From: Spirochaetota bacterium
GTDB lineage: Bacteria; Spirochaetota; Brachyspiria; Brachyspirales; JACRPF01
Length of the DNA stretch: 64,000 nt
Assembly (NCBI GenBank): GCA_016214035.1
Contig: JACRPF010000004.1
Location: forward strand, 80,322 to 144,321
Direction of reading: 5' to 3'
Position 1 is the stretch's first letter, and every line of letters begins with the position of its first letter. The translations under genes were made by a program, and so were the position numbers. This document shows positions 24,801 to 33,005 of this stretch, piece after piece. Below the pieces are notes generated by a model that did no database searches, was not told where the DNA came from, and saw nothing but the letters and a program-made list of their open reading frames with translations.

Positions 24801-26639
24801 GATGTCGTTCGTGCTCCGGTATACGTTAAAACCGAATTCATTCGTCACGCCCGAGCCGCTCCAGGTCACCGTCATGAAGTTCGAGCCGATAGAAGAAAAG
24901 GCTACCGTTGACGGCGGATTGGGCGGTACTATGGTAAACGACAGCGGCCCGGCGAATGCGGACTCGCCGTTCGCGTTCGTCGCGGATATCCTGTACCAGT
25001 ATTTCACATTCGTGGTTAGTCCCGTATTCGTGAATACCGTGACGCCGGCGGAAACGGTGCCGGCCAGCGCATACGTGATATTATCGAGACTGCGGTAGAT
25101 GCGGAATTCGGTCTCATTCGCCGAACAATCGGCCCAGCTTATCGCTACCGTGTTCGTACTCGATGCCGCGGCAAGACGCGCGATATCCTTCGGCGCCGCC
25201 GGCGGAGGCATGACACCGCTGTTCGTGACTATCATCACCGCGGTTTTCCAGCCCGCCGAACGGAGCGCCGTATTATCATACGCAACGGCATATACCGTAT
25301 GCTCGCCGTCGGCAAGTGCTGCAGTATCGAGTCCGTACACAAGCGATGCACCGGATGCGTTCGTATATTTCTTTCCATCGACATAAAGTTCTATGCCGTT
25401 GATGCTTCCCGCACTGATGCTCGCAGATACGTTCACGCTCACGGTTCCATGTACGGCGCTTCCGTGTACCGGGCTGGCAATCGCCACGGACGGCATCACC
25501 GCGAACGGCCGCGAGAGCACGTCGCCCACAAATGTCGTAGGCCCCCGCACATCGCGCCATGAGGTAAAGTATGCCGCTTCAAGCGATGTGAAACCCTGCA
25601 TGAACAGATTCCTGAAATTCTCAGACGCGTTGGTATATGCCGATGCTTTCATGAATCCGAGATACGGCTCGGCGACAGCGCCGGAAAACGTTGAGTAATT
25701 GAGCCGCCAGTACAGCGCTTCGGGAAACTGTGTCTGCGCCCGCGTCTCAAAAAAACCGTCCGGCACACAGCCGTACGACTCATGCGCTTCCCCGTAGGCC
25801 CCGGGCAGCGCCATGTTCGTGGACATATACGTCAGATAATTTCCGGGATTATACCCCGAGTACGTTCCGCCGTGGAGCATCACGATGACGTTCGTCACAT
25901 TGCCCGTTTTATAATTATAACTTCCGGCGAACCAGCTTGACGGGATGCCGTACGCGGTATTCCAATTGCTCGCGAGATTCGTCCCTTCTGCCTGCGGCAG
26001 GACGCTGTACGGACCTATCTGCAGCACCCAACGGCCTGTTTTCGCGGCAACCTGTGTCCCGTCGCCCGTAACGGCGTTGTCGATACCGCGTTTCACATCG
26101 TCAACGCTGTAGCCGGCGAGATGCGAAACGAGACGGTATCGCGACACTTTTCCGGAGTTCGTATAATAATTCGTGCCGCTGAAATTGCGGTTCGTCACCG
26201 TTGCGAGCGATATACTGCCCGTCACCCAGTCATTATCGTTCGAGTATCCGTCCCAGGATGCGATATATGATGCCGTTGAGAGATCCGATGAACCCCCAAC
26301 GCGCCGGCAGCGTATGGGAATACCGTAGGACAGCGCGATATAATCTATCGTGTTCGAAAGTCCCCGCGCATCGATGGCGTTAAGGATGGGCCAGAGCAGA
26401 TCGTTCGTCAGACGTGTCGCCGCGGCGGCGTCGTAATAATTCCTGTTGCGGTCGATAACGTTGATGCCGACATAGAGCACATTGGTATCGGGGATGCTTC
26501 GTTTATCTTTATAATAATTACCGACAATGAGTGATTCAAGATTATTCGTATCAATAACAAGAAGCACCCGATGCGGCGCAGGTATGGCCAGGAGGAATGC
26601 CGTAAGCATGAATTGTATAAGTATGATTCGCTGTATCAT
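21876..26639 (-). CDS. Secreted TIGR03790-like protein with ten fibronectin type III repeats and a FlgD/T9SS-like C-terminal domain
   Basis: A 1587-residue exported protein. A signal peptide (1-20) leads to an N-terminal domain (about 22-390) resembling TIGR03790 (HRVLLVIDTNNLESLIVGNYY; YIALSYGIPIRCR). An Ig-like segment (about 393-480; IELYVDGKKYTN) follows. Ten fibronectin III modules of about 90 residues (about 482-1375) share W(T/S)DNA(S/T)NE, YRSTNG(I/V)(S/T)Y and YY(Y/K)(I/V)AATN words. The C-terminus (about 1500-1587) contains EVKIYTVSGKYV and SPGVYLCRM, like the FlgD/T9SS type A sorting Ig domain. It is very rich in Asn, Thr and Tyr. A surface adhesin or carbohydrate-associated role is plausible. 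The start is the first in-frame ATG before the signal peptide; a second Met at residue 11 is possible. Confidence 0.85.
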   Translation of the reverse strand: MIQRIILIQFMLTAFLLAIPAPHRVLLVIDTNNLESLIVGNYYKDKRSIPDTNVLYVGINVIDRNRNYYDAAAATRLTNDLLWPILNAIDARGLSNTIDYIALSYGIPIRCRRVGGSSDLSTASYIASWDGYSNDNDWVTGSISLATVTNRNFSGTNYYTNSGKVSRYRLVSHLAGYSVDDVKRGIDNAVTGDGTQVAAKTGRWVLQIGPYSVLPQAEGTNLASNWNTAYGIPSSWFAGSYNYKTGNVTNVIVMLHGGTYSGYNPGNYLTYMSTNMALPGAYGEAHESYGCVPDGFFETRAQTQFPEALYWRLNYSTFSGAVAEPYLGFMKASAYTNASENFRNLFMQGFTSLEAAYFTSWRDVRGPTTFVGDVLSRPFAVMPSVAIASPVHGSAVHGTVSVNVSASISAGSINGIELYVDGKKYTNASGASLVYGLDTAALADGEHTVYAVAYDNTALRSAGWKTAVMIVTNSGVMPPPAAPKDIARLAAASSTNTVAISWADCSANETEFRIYRSLDNITYALAGTVSAGVTVFTNTGLTTNVKYWYRISATNANGESAFAGPLSFTIVPPNPPSTVAFSSIGSNFMTVTWSGSGVTNEFGFNVYRSTNDITYSLVQCTTIDTTWFYNSGLLPNTTYYYKISATNEYGESALAGPAMGIITPPAQVTNVRVTGTNNLPTNSYHFVIAWDDTSTNEVAFKVYQSTNNTNYSIIGYTTSNAVCFTNYDMLPNTSYYFKVAATNKFGESVLSSNVKASIPVPQTPSGLVITLTNAGALALSWTDTATNENGFAVWRGIDNTGYTIIGSVGANVSVFTDATYAPGPAYTYKVAATNSYGSSLFTMPVSPVDLSPAMPSNLTYSLATWEIRLAWKDIATNESGYIIYQSTDGVTYSQLDTAVTNATNYSDMYNPAGTYYYKVCATNTFGVSALAGPVVVNLVDVPAATGVTATILNSNSVVVTWTDNAANESNYVVYRSGVYYTNAANTVCFTNTGLATNTTYWYYILAKGGYFETWSSGTNVRIVVVPPADPTGLAVAMVSSTNALLSWTDNATNETGMNIYRSTNGISYDLVATVTTNATNYYDTTVVPGKTYFYRIAATNVFGESALAGPAVIAPPADLSALAVTMLSPTNARISWSDNASNESGMNIYRSTNGITYVLLATAAVNATNYIDTTIAYGSAYYYRAAATNSFIESARIGPVVIAPPAEPSGLSVQPISTNSARLSWTDNASNESGVTVYRSTNGVSYTLITTASANATNYIDTGMLPNIVYYYKIAATNVFCETWRIGPVTAMLSPPANPTGLSAVLLSATNAVLSWIDNASNESGVCVYRSTNGVTYTLMAALAANTTNTIDTGLSFDVTCYYKIAVTNMFGTSALVGPVSVTPVRSVTITDGIVILNPVENNIGITYTLTKNCGDTATAGVSWSIAGLGVWQPVSAAQIEGALSHASNGICSNTWVLPPSFDFTKRYDIRITATIGTNAAAPFIITNIDMGSMFKRGDDLGGVCAVNNPYRGDGDGIGFVNLTVDTEVKIYTVSGKYVTTLEKPGDNGRVVWRLTGSGGRRVSPGVYLCRMTAGSEKKLVKVIVLR
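22480..23560 (-). repeat. DNA-level tandem repeats inside the FnIII region (about 267-273 bp period)
   Basis: The last four fibronectin modules are close copies at DNA level. The landmark GCCGTT(T/C)GT(A/G)CTCCG appears at 22638, 22911, 23178 and 23445, spaced 273, 267 and 267 bases (91 or 89 codons). The six earlier modules are more divergent, so the C-terminal modules look like recent duplications. Confidence 0.8.
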
Positions 26640-26778
26640 GTGGGAACCGTTTCGGAACCGGGCAACGACGTATTATTTCAAGTGTCGTCATTATACGAAA
26701 AGCCGTACAAACCGTAAATGCACCATTAGGCAAAGGTTGTATCTTATTGGGCATCTATCAGTATTTTACACTATGCCA

Positions 26779-27399
26779 CTAGAGATACATTCTTAAACCG
26801 GCAAAATGATCGGCAGTCCATTGTGTAGTGCCGGACCAGCGGGCGTTCATTGTTATCTCGCTTCGGATAAACACGCCGAAAGTACCGAAACGTAATGCCG
26901 CATCGGGAATAAGTGAAATCCCGCAGCCGTCACGGTAGAAACGCATCGCGGCGGGTAACGACACCGTCCACCAGTCGAACGATGCGTCGGCGCCGAATAT
27001 CAGAAACGGATCGAATCCGCTCTCCGCCGTGCTCCGGGAATCGGAATAGAGACGAGCATTCAGTACACCGCCCGCACCGGTACGCAGCCGGAGCATGTGC
27101 GGAACAACCGGGAAATGCCATGACGCGGAAGCTATCACATCGAACGACTTTGTGCTTACAAAATAATAACTGCCGTAGGCGCGCAGGGCGGCAGACAGCG
27201 ACAGCGGCACACCGAGCTCCGGGGAATCATACGCGACAGAGCTCACGGGATAATAATATGCACTGCGGGCATATACCCACGATGCTTCGATGCGATGACA
27301 ATTGAGCGAATCAATAGCTGATTCAGCCCATACAGCTGCTGAAAAGATCATAATGCAAAGAACGGAACGTACCGCATGAAGTATGATATTCTTTTTCAT
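26779..27399 (-). CDS. Exported protein, possible small outer-membrane beta-barrel
   Basis: A 206-residue protein with a signal peptide (about 1-25, ending AVWAES). The mature part is rich in alternating hydrophobic and aromatic residues (RSAYYYPVSSVAY, YGSYYFVSTKSFDVIAS, SFDWWTVSLPAAMRFY), suggesting about eight to ten beta strands. It ends with a hydrophobic RMYL, not the classical terminal Phe. I do not recognise the family. Its start overlaps the stop of the lyase-like lipoprotein gene by 4 bases, so the two are co-transcribed. The FnIII gene lies 139 bases downstream on the same strand. Confidence 0.65.
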   Translation of the reverse strand: MKKNIILHAVRSVLCIMIFSAAVWAESAIDSLNCHRIEASWVYARSAYYYPVSSVAYDSPELGVPLSLSAALRAYGSYYFVSTKSFDVIASASWHFPVVPHMLRLRTGAGGVLNARLYSDSRSTAESGFDPFLIFGADASFDWWTVSLPAAMRFYRDGCGISLIPDAALRFGTFGVFIRSEITMNARWSGTTQWTADHFAGLRMYL

Positions 27400-28172
27400 G
27401 GATACACCTCACCAAGCGTTGACCCGATGCGGATATCATCAAGATATATGGTATTCGTCGACTTCGCCTGCCCGGCATCAGTCACCGGATGACCGCGGTA
27501 CAATCCCAACTTCCAGTATGCGCCCGCCCTGTTATGCAGCGTCGCATGTGAATAGCGATATGTGCTCCCGCTCTGCGGCGTGTACGGTATACCGTCGAGA
27601 CGCGCTTCCACATAGCCGCGGCCGTCATCGGAGAGTTTCACTTCAAGTACATTCGTATGCCATACGCCTTTGGTCACCGGCGTACGCGCGGCGGTAATCT
27701 CTCCGCCGACGGTCAATTTTAATTCGATATACCCCGGAACGTAGGTCATATACACCGGCGGATGCTGATAGAACCAGTCAAACGTCTCACCGCGCTCGAA
27801 ATCCGGCAGCTGATACAATTGCGTTATTATCTGCCATTTAAAGTCGTCCGGGTCACCGGCGGGTATATAAAAACAGAACCGGTAGAATACCGTGGCTCCG
27901 TACGGCGCGCAGTCGTATATCGCGAGTTCCGACCTGTTGCCGTTGGCGACAATGTCTTCGGGCTTCACGGTTATCTTCGCCGCATTAGATCCGATGGCAA
28001 TGGCGGACTGTATGACCGCCGCAGCGGGACCGGGGACTTCATTGGTATACATCCCGGCGAACGTGCCGTTTTCGAAGTTGAACGATCGCGAGACAGTACC
28101 GGTGACGGGTTCGTACACCGGCGTTCGGGTGCAGGCCAACATGCCGAACATACATACTAACAGGATGCGCAT
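27396..28172 (-). CDS. Lipoprotein resembling heparin-lyase-like polysaccharide lyases
   Basis: About 258 residues. Lipoprotein signal with Cys14 (GMLAC). The body is a beta-jelly-roll like the Polysacc_lyase (PL-like, heparin lyase I-type) family: RSELAIYDCAPYG, TVFYRFCFYIP, KWQIITQLYQ, VWHTNVLEVKLSDDGRGYVEA, then YWKLGLYRG and a C-terminal IYLDDIRIG. These match the family pattern RsE-----g--yw-g-s-ylP ... W----q-h .... w---v-----s-d--G-i-vw-dG. Probably surface-bound and acting on, or binding, acidic polysaccharide. I chose ATG 28172 because AAGGAAG lies upstream; the frame continues to 28205 without similarity. It overlaps the next gene (ATGA). Confidence 0.75.
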   Translation of the reverse strand: MRILLVCMFGMLACTRTPVYEPVTGTVSRSFNFENGTFAGMYTNEVPGPAAAVIQSAIAIGSNAAKITVKPEDIVANGNRSELAIYDCAPYGATVFYRFCFYIPAGDPDDFKWQIITQLYQLPDFERGETFDWFYQHPPVYMTYVPGYIELKLTVGGEITAARTPVTKGVWHTNVLEVKLSDDGRGYVEARLDGIPYTPQSGSTYRYSHATLHNRAGAYWKLGLYRGHPVTDAGQAKSTNTIYLDDIRIGSTLGEVYP

Positions 28173-28185
28173 TGTGTCTTCCTTA

Positions 28186-28875
28186 CTATTTTCGTACCGG
28201 CGCATTCGCCCGCACCAGCACTATCGTATTCTCATTTCCCACAAGCACCAGGCGTGTATTCGTACCGCCGGAGAACACATACGTATACGAATCGCTTAAA
28301 AGCTTCGGCACATTGACGAATTCATTTTCCACCATCTCGCTTCTGCGTATGGGCGCATGCATGCTGGGGAACATGCCCCAGGCGTCATACATCCACACCT
28401 GATTGGTGATGGTCTTCCGCCCCTCGAACTCGTCCTTCTCGTTCACGTAGAACGCGCCGAAGTCCCGCCCCTTCCCGTCGATGATGATATCAACCCGCTG
28501 ATTCTCAAACAGGATATATTTCCCGTTTCCGGATACCGACCATGTGGCAAGCACCTGCTTGCGGTAAAGCGATACATTCACGTCCGGCAGTGCCGGCTTC
28601 CAGTTCAGGATGCGGTTGGCGATGAATATATCGTCCGCGTCGAACTGCGCCGTCATGATGCCGTTGTCGAAATCAAATGATATACGCGCGGCCTTGTACG
28701 GCGACGGCATGCGTGCGCGCCTTCCCTCGCGGTACTCGACGATATTCCATTCACCGTTGAGCTTCCCGGTTACCGCCGAGTATTCCTGCATGCTTTTTAT
28801 CATGTATTTATTATCAACTGAAACGCAGGAAAGAAGGCACATCAGAATACCCGCCGTCATTACTGTTATTTTCAT
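28186..28875 (-). CDS. Lipoprotein of unknown function
   Basis: A 229-residue predicted lipoprotein with Cys17 in the lipobox LLSC. I do not recognise the family. Features include a lipocalin-like opening, LNGEWNIVEYREG, near 38-50, then strands such as RISFDFDNGIMTAQFD. The C-terminal half contains VWMYDAWGMFPSMH. GGAGG precedes the ATG. Start of a probable operon with the lyase-like lipoprotein and the barrel-like protein: the stop codon is 13 bases before the next start. Confidence 0.7.
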   Translation of the reverse strand: MKITVMTAGILMCLLSCVSVDNKYMIKSMQEYSAVTGKLNGEWNIVEYREGRRARMPSPYKAARISFDFDNGIMTAQFDADDIFIANRILNWKPALPDVNVSLYRKQVLATWSVSGNGKYILFENQRVDIIIDGKGRDFGAFYVNEKDEFEGRKTITNQVWMYDAWGMFPSMHAPIRRSEMVENEFVNVPKLLSDSYTYVFSGGTNTRLVLVGNENTIVLVRANAPVRK

Positions 28876-29028
28876 ACGTGCCGCCTCCGACCGGAATCAT
28901 CACACATACCGTTTATTATTGTACCCCACCGAAGCAAATATGCAAATCGGCAGCCCATCGTACCAACGCCACCGACACGCCGCGGCACGCTTGCAACACT
29001 TTTACGTATAGAGTAGTATGGAGGCCCC

Positions 29029-29466
29029 ATGGCAACGATAACACTGTCACCCCTGATATCCGATCTGCGCGGCAGGATCGGCAGCATCGTCTTCTGTAAA
29101 TGGAAGGGCGTGCATTACGTCCGCCGCTATGCCCCGCACAACCCGAGCAATACCCTGCTGCAGGCGGCACAACGCGCCGTGTTCCGCGATGCGATAACCG
29201 CATGGCAGGGTCTCAGCGATGACGCCAGACGGCGATGGTCGCAGAAAGCGGCACACCTCGCCATGAGCGGCTATAATCTCTTCATCAGCCGTGTAATGAC
29301 CGGAACAGTCGATAATGAATACGCTGATGAATGCACGCCGTCTCAGGACAGCTTCGCTTCCGGTTCGTACCTGCTCCGTTTCAGCTCCGCTTTGCGTCCG
29401 CTAACACCGGCGGGACGGTTCGGACATCCCCTATATCACTACCCTATCACAAGGACTACCGCATGA
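29029..29466 (+). CDS. Uncharacterised 145-residue protein translationally coupled to gltX
   Basis: A 145-residue protein. The N-terminal half reads LSPLISDLRGRIGSIVF, then a KWKGVHYVRRY stretch, NPSNTLLQAAQRAVF and a WQGLSDDARRRWSQKA segment, ending MSGYNLFISR. I have the impression of a short family with the pattern G-iG--vf---kg--yvR ... NT--Q---R--F--a---W--Ls---r--W, seen in diverse bacteria, sometimes near phage genes; function unknown. GGAGG lies 5 bases upstream of the ATG. The stop overlaps the gltX start (ATGA), which is unusual for a gene of this type. Confidence 0.7.
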   Translation: MATITLSPLISDLRGRIGSIVFCKWKGVHYVRRYAPHNPSNTLLQAAQRAVFRDAITAWQGLSDDARRRWSQKAAHLAMSGYNLFISRVMTGTVDNEYADECTPSQDSFASGSYLLRFSSALRPLTPAGRFGHPLYHYPITRTTA

Positions 29467-31115
29467 ACACTGAATCACTTGCCGATGCACTTTTCCCGGA
29501 CATCAAGGATTCCCCAGCAGCGCTCGAAGCCCGTTTTCCCAAACGCAGCACAACCGCACCCGTCACCCGCTTCGCCCCGAGCCCCACGGGATATCTCCAT
29601 ATCGGAGGTCTTCTGGCATCACTCGTCTCGGAACGATTCGCCCATCAGTCCGGCGGCATCTTCTTTCTCCGTATTGAAGACACCGACAAGGAACGCGAAG
29701 TTCCCAACGGCATTGAAGAGATAATCAGCGCATTTTCGGGTTTCGGCATAACCTTCGATGAAGGTCCCACAAGCGACACCGCGGAAAAAGGCTCGTATGG
29801 ACCGTATATACAGAGCAAACGCGCGGATATTTACAAGGTATACATAAAGGAGCTGGTGCGTCAGGGCAAGGCATATCCGTGTTTTTGCACATCCGACGAC
29901 CTTTCCAAATTACGTTCAGAGCAGGAAGCAAAAGGCGCCAAAACCGGATATTACGCCGATTGGGCGAAGCATCGCGCACTCACACCGGAGCAGGCGGCTG
30001 CTGAAGCGAAAACAAAGCCGTTCGTCATACGGCTGAAGTCTTCAGGCAGTGAGACGCGGAAAATATCGTTCGACGACTGCATACGCGGCACCATCGAGAT
30101 GCCCGAGAACGATTTTGACGCTGTCATCATGAAGGCGGACGGCATACCCACCTATCACTTCGCGCACGCGGTAGACGATCACCTCATGCGAACCACACAT
30201 GTCATACGCGGCGAGGAATGGCTGTCATCGGTACCGTTGCACCTCGAACTGTTCGCAACGCTCGGCTTCGAGACACCGCGGTATGCGCACATCGCGCCCA
30301 TCATGAAACAGGACGGTGAATCACGACGTAAGCTCAGTAAGCGTCATGACCCGGAAGCGGCGGTTCGCTTTTATCACGAACAGGGCTATCCGGTGAACGC
30401 CGTCATCGAATATCTCATGAACATCATCGACGGCTCGTTCGAACGATGGCGCGTGGAGAACCCCGCGGCCGTTCACACGGAATTCAAATTCGATCTTTCA
30501 CGCATGAGCAAAAGCGGCGGACTCTTTGACATGACAAAGCTCAACGATGTGAGCCAGAACTTCATCTCCCGCATGTCAGCCGAGAGCGTGTATGAAAGTG
30601 CGCTCCGCTGGGCCGAAGAATTCAAGCCGGACCTGCATGCATTGATGAAAGAAAAACGCGAGTTCACCACCGCCGTGTTCAATATCGGCCGCGGCGACCC
30701 GAAAGCGCGCAAGGACATACGCACCTGGGCCGATGTGCCGAACATACTCGCCTACTGCTATGATGAACTCTTCCCGTCAATCGCGGGCGACTATGTATTC
30801 CCCGCCACGATGTCGAATGAAAACCTCGTGGCATTTCTCACGGCATACAAGAACGCGAACCCTGACATGAGCACACACGACTCATGGTACAAGGCGGTAC
30901 TCGATATTGCGACAGGCATGGGTTTTGCGCCCGACATGAAAACATTCAAGAAAAACCCGGGCGTCTATAAAGGACAGCCGGGAGAACTGATGATGTCGCT
31001 GCGTATCGCGGTTTTGAAAATTAAGGAAAGCCCCGACCTGTACAGCATGTTCTCGGCGATGGGCCATGAACGGGCACGCGCGCGCATCGACATCTGTCTG
31101 AACAAGCTCAGATAA
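29463..31115 (+). CDS. gltX: Glutamate--tRNA ligase
   Basis: Charges tRNA-Glu (and possibly tRNA-Gln) with glutamate. A 550-residue class I synthetase; the ATP-binding HIGH motif is HIGG in APSPTGYLHIGG (about 34-45) and the KMSKS loop is KLSKRHD (about 293). RIEDTDKERE and GEEWLSS are also conserved. The C-terminal anticodon-binding domain (about 350-550) is longer than in typical bacterial GltX (about 480). I chose ATG 29463 because AAGGA precedes it and it overlaps the preceding stop; a long in-frame extension upstream overlaps the short gene at 29029. Its 3' end overlaps the convergent gene at 31108 by 8 bases. Confidence 0.95.
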   Translation: MNTESLADALFPDIKDSPAALEARFPKRSTTAPVTRFAPSPTGYLHIGGLLASLVSERFAHQSGGIFFLRIEDTDKEREVPNGIEEIISAFSGFGITFDEGPTSDTAEKGSYGPYIQSKRADIYKVYIKELVRQGKAYPCFCTSDDLSKLRSEQEAKGAKTGYYADWAKHRALTPEQAAAEAKTKPFVIRLKSSGSETRKISFDDCIRGTIEMPENDFDAVIMKADGIPTYHFAHAVDDHLMRTTHVIRGEEWLSSVPLHLELFATLGFETPRYAHIAPIMKQDGESRRKLSKRHDPEAAVRFYHEQGYPVNAVIEYLMNIIDGSFERWRVENPAAVHTEFKFDLSRMSKSGGLFDMTKLNDVSQNFISRMSAESVYESALRWAEEFKPDLHALMKEKREFTTAVFNIGRGDPKARKDIRTWADVPNILAYCYDELFPSIAGDYVFPATMSNENLVAFLTAYKNANPDMSTHDSWYKAVLDIATGMGFAPDMKTFKKNPGVYKGQPGELMMSLRIAVLKIKESPDLYSMFSAMGHERARARIDICLNKLR

Positions 31116-32796
31116 AGTATACGTTTATCTTCTCTTTTCGCAGCAGCTTTGCAAGCTTTCGCTTGTTGACCGGCGTTGTGACAAGCGCATATCCCGGCGC
31201 AAGCGGAGCGATTGTTATCCCCTCTTTCTGGGCCACATGCACTATCTCGTCAAGCCGTTCACGCTTGAGCTCGATGACCACCGCCGACATACGCACGAAG
31301 GCGTTCGGATGACGGTCGTACCAGCGGCGAAGCGTCGTCTCTATATTCTTTGCGAGCGATTTACCGCCTTTTGCGGCGCGCGCGGCCAGCGCTTCGATGA
31401 AATAATCCATGGCTTCGCGGTAAAAGGCGCCGAGAAAATATTTCCCTCGAAGCACGCTCTCTTCGCTGAGCTCGAATGTGAATATCTCGCCGCGGTCCTT
31501 GCAGCGGGCCATGCTCGCGAGCAGATAGAGGAACTCCGCATCGAACGCGCCCGGATTGATGAGCACCACTTCAAAATTGTTATTGACAAGACATTTCATA
31601 TCGCCGCCGCGTTCATGCGATCTGATGGACACGGTCTCCCCCGCCTCATCGATGCCGAGGTCTACATCCCCGAACCACATGAGCAGCCGGCATATTTCCG
31701 CGATGTCGGCGGCGGTATATTTCCGCAGCGTGCGGTTCGCCTCCGCAGTAAGCGACGGAATGCCGAGCGGTCCCTGATGTGAATCGATTATCTCTTTCAG
31801 CGTTTCGATATCGACAAGCCTGTCGCGGTAGCAGCCGTGGACCTCGTCCATCTTTTCCTTGACATCCTTGCGGCACCAGTCGTAAAAGCGTTCGTAGTTG
31901 AGCGCGAGTTCATTGTCCTCATTGAGGCATACCAGATTCAATAGCGCTGCGAGCGAATGCAGCACCGCATTGGTCATCCCCGGCGTCACCGGCATGTATT
32001 CGCTTTTTTCCAGCAATGAAAAATCGAACGCGCCGTTCTTCAGTTTCCGTATGCGATGCTCTTCGACCGTATATAGAAAACGCTCGATATCGTTGATGAG
32101 CGCATAATGATTATGCACGAATGACAGCCGTGCGGCAATGGTCTTTTCGCGCCGTTCGATGGCCGCCACCACCGGATGATTGAGCACGCCGCATACCGAC
32201 GGCGGAGTGTGGTCATAGATATATGCCGAAAGTATTCCCGCCCGTGCGAGCGCGGCTATCGTCGCCACCGGCATGCTGCCGTTACCGTGATGGTAGATGA
32301 ACGATCCGCCGGCCTCATAGAGCGCCAGAATATCCCGTTCATATTTTTTATATATCGTCTTTTCAAACACCGGCGACGCTGGTGATAATTTCTGTTTGTC
32401 GCGCACCGTGAGTACCGACAGCGCCTGACGGATCACAGGAAACAGGAACACCTTGTCTTCAACCTGATTGAGCCTGCCGCGTTTCCGGTGCAGATAGATG
32501 AAACCCGCCCCCACGAGCGCATCGATGTGGTTCATCGATTCCTGTGTCTTTTTCGCGCCGCTGTCGAACCGCGCCGCAAGCTCGCCGGATTCCATCTCGT
32601 GTGCGGTAGACGCGAGGATCATGAGCATCCTGCGTTCCGTCTCATCCCGTTCTGCAAATCGCGCCAGCACCTCAACGGGGTCTGAGGCTTTTTTTTCGAG
32701 CTCCCGGTAATGCTGCTGCGTTACACCCCATGTCGCGAAGATCGATTTCATGACATCCGCGGGAAGCTTTTTAATCTCGGTTTCCATCTCAGTCAT
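31108..32796 (-). CDS. Protein with helicase-associated (XPB/Ssl2-like, Helicase_C_3) domain
   Basis: A 562-residue cytoplasmic protein of unknown function. The central-to-C-terminal part matches the helicase-associated domain known as Helicase_C_3, found in XPB-like proteins: CLVNNNFEVVLINPGAFDAE (about 405-425), LLASMARCKDRGEIFTFEL (about 428-448) and SVLRGKYFLG. There is no helicase core (no Walker A or DEAD box). The C-terminus is basic and rich in Arg/Lys (about 500-562). The N-terminal half contains winged-helix-like segments (ERRMLMILASTAHEMESGELA) and may bind DNA or RNA. I chose ATG 32796 because AAGGA lies 6 bases upstream. A related architecture is known in spirochaetes and actinobacteria. 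Confidence 0.7.
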   Translation of the reverse strand: MTEMETEIKKLPADVMKSIFATWGVTQQHYRELEKKASDPVEVLARFAERDETERRMLMILASTAHEMESGELAARFDSGAKKTQESMNHIDALVGAGFIYLHRKRGRLNQVEDKVFLFPVIRQALSVLTVRDKQKLSPASPVFEKTIYKKYERDILALYEAGGSFIYHHGNGSMPVATIAALARAGILSAYIYDHTPPSVCGVLNHPVVAAIERREKTIAARLSFVHNHYALINDIERFLYTVEEHRIRKLKNGAFDFSLLEKSEYMPVTPGMTNAVLHSLAALLNLVCLNEDNELALNYERFYDWCRKDVKEKMDEVHGCYRDRLVDIETLKEIIDSHQGPLGIPSLTAEANRTLRKYTAADIAEICRLLMWFGDVDLGIDEAGETVSIRSHERGGDMKCLVNNNFEVVLINPGAFDAEFLYLLASMARCKDRGEIFTFELSEESVLRGKYFLGAFYREAMDYFIEALAARAAKGGKSLAKNIETTLRRWYDRHPNAFVRMSAVVIELKRERLDEIVHVAQKEGITIAPLAPGYALVTTPVNKRKLAKLLRKEKINVYFI

Positions 32797-32946
32797 CGCA
32801 TATCCTTTGATCGCATTCGGCGTAACCTTGCGCAGGCGCATGTATCAGCACAAAAGCCGTATACGGCAATAATTCATCGGCGGACTATTATATGAGACCC
32901 GGCCATAAAAGCAATAGAAAAAAAGTGCAAATGCCGGAAAATCATG

Positions 32947-32974
32947 TTGACAAACAGATATTTTCACATAAAAT
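32947..32974 (+). promoter_or_regulatory. Sigma-70 type promoter for accB
   Basis: TTGACA (32947-32952), 16-base spacer, TAAAAT (32969-32974). The predicted leader of about 25 bases contains the AAGGA ribosome site. Confidence 0.75.
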
Positions 32975-33005
32975 GGCGCCAATCGATTAACACAAGGAAT
33001 GCTCT

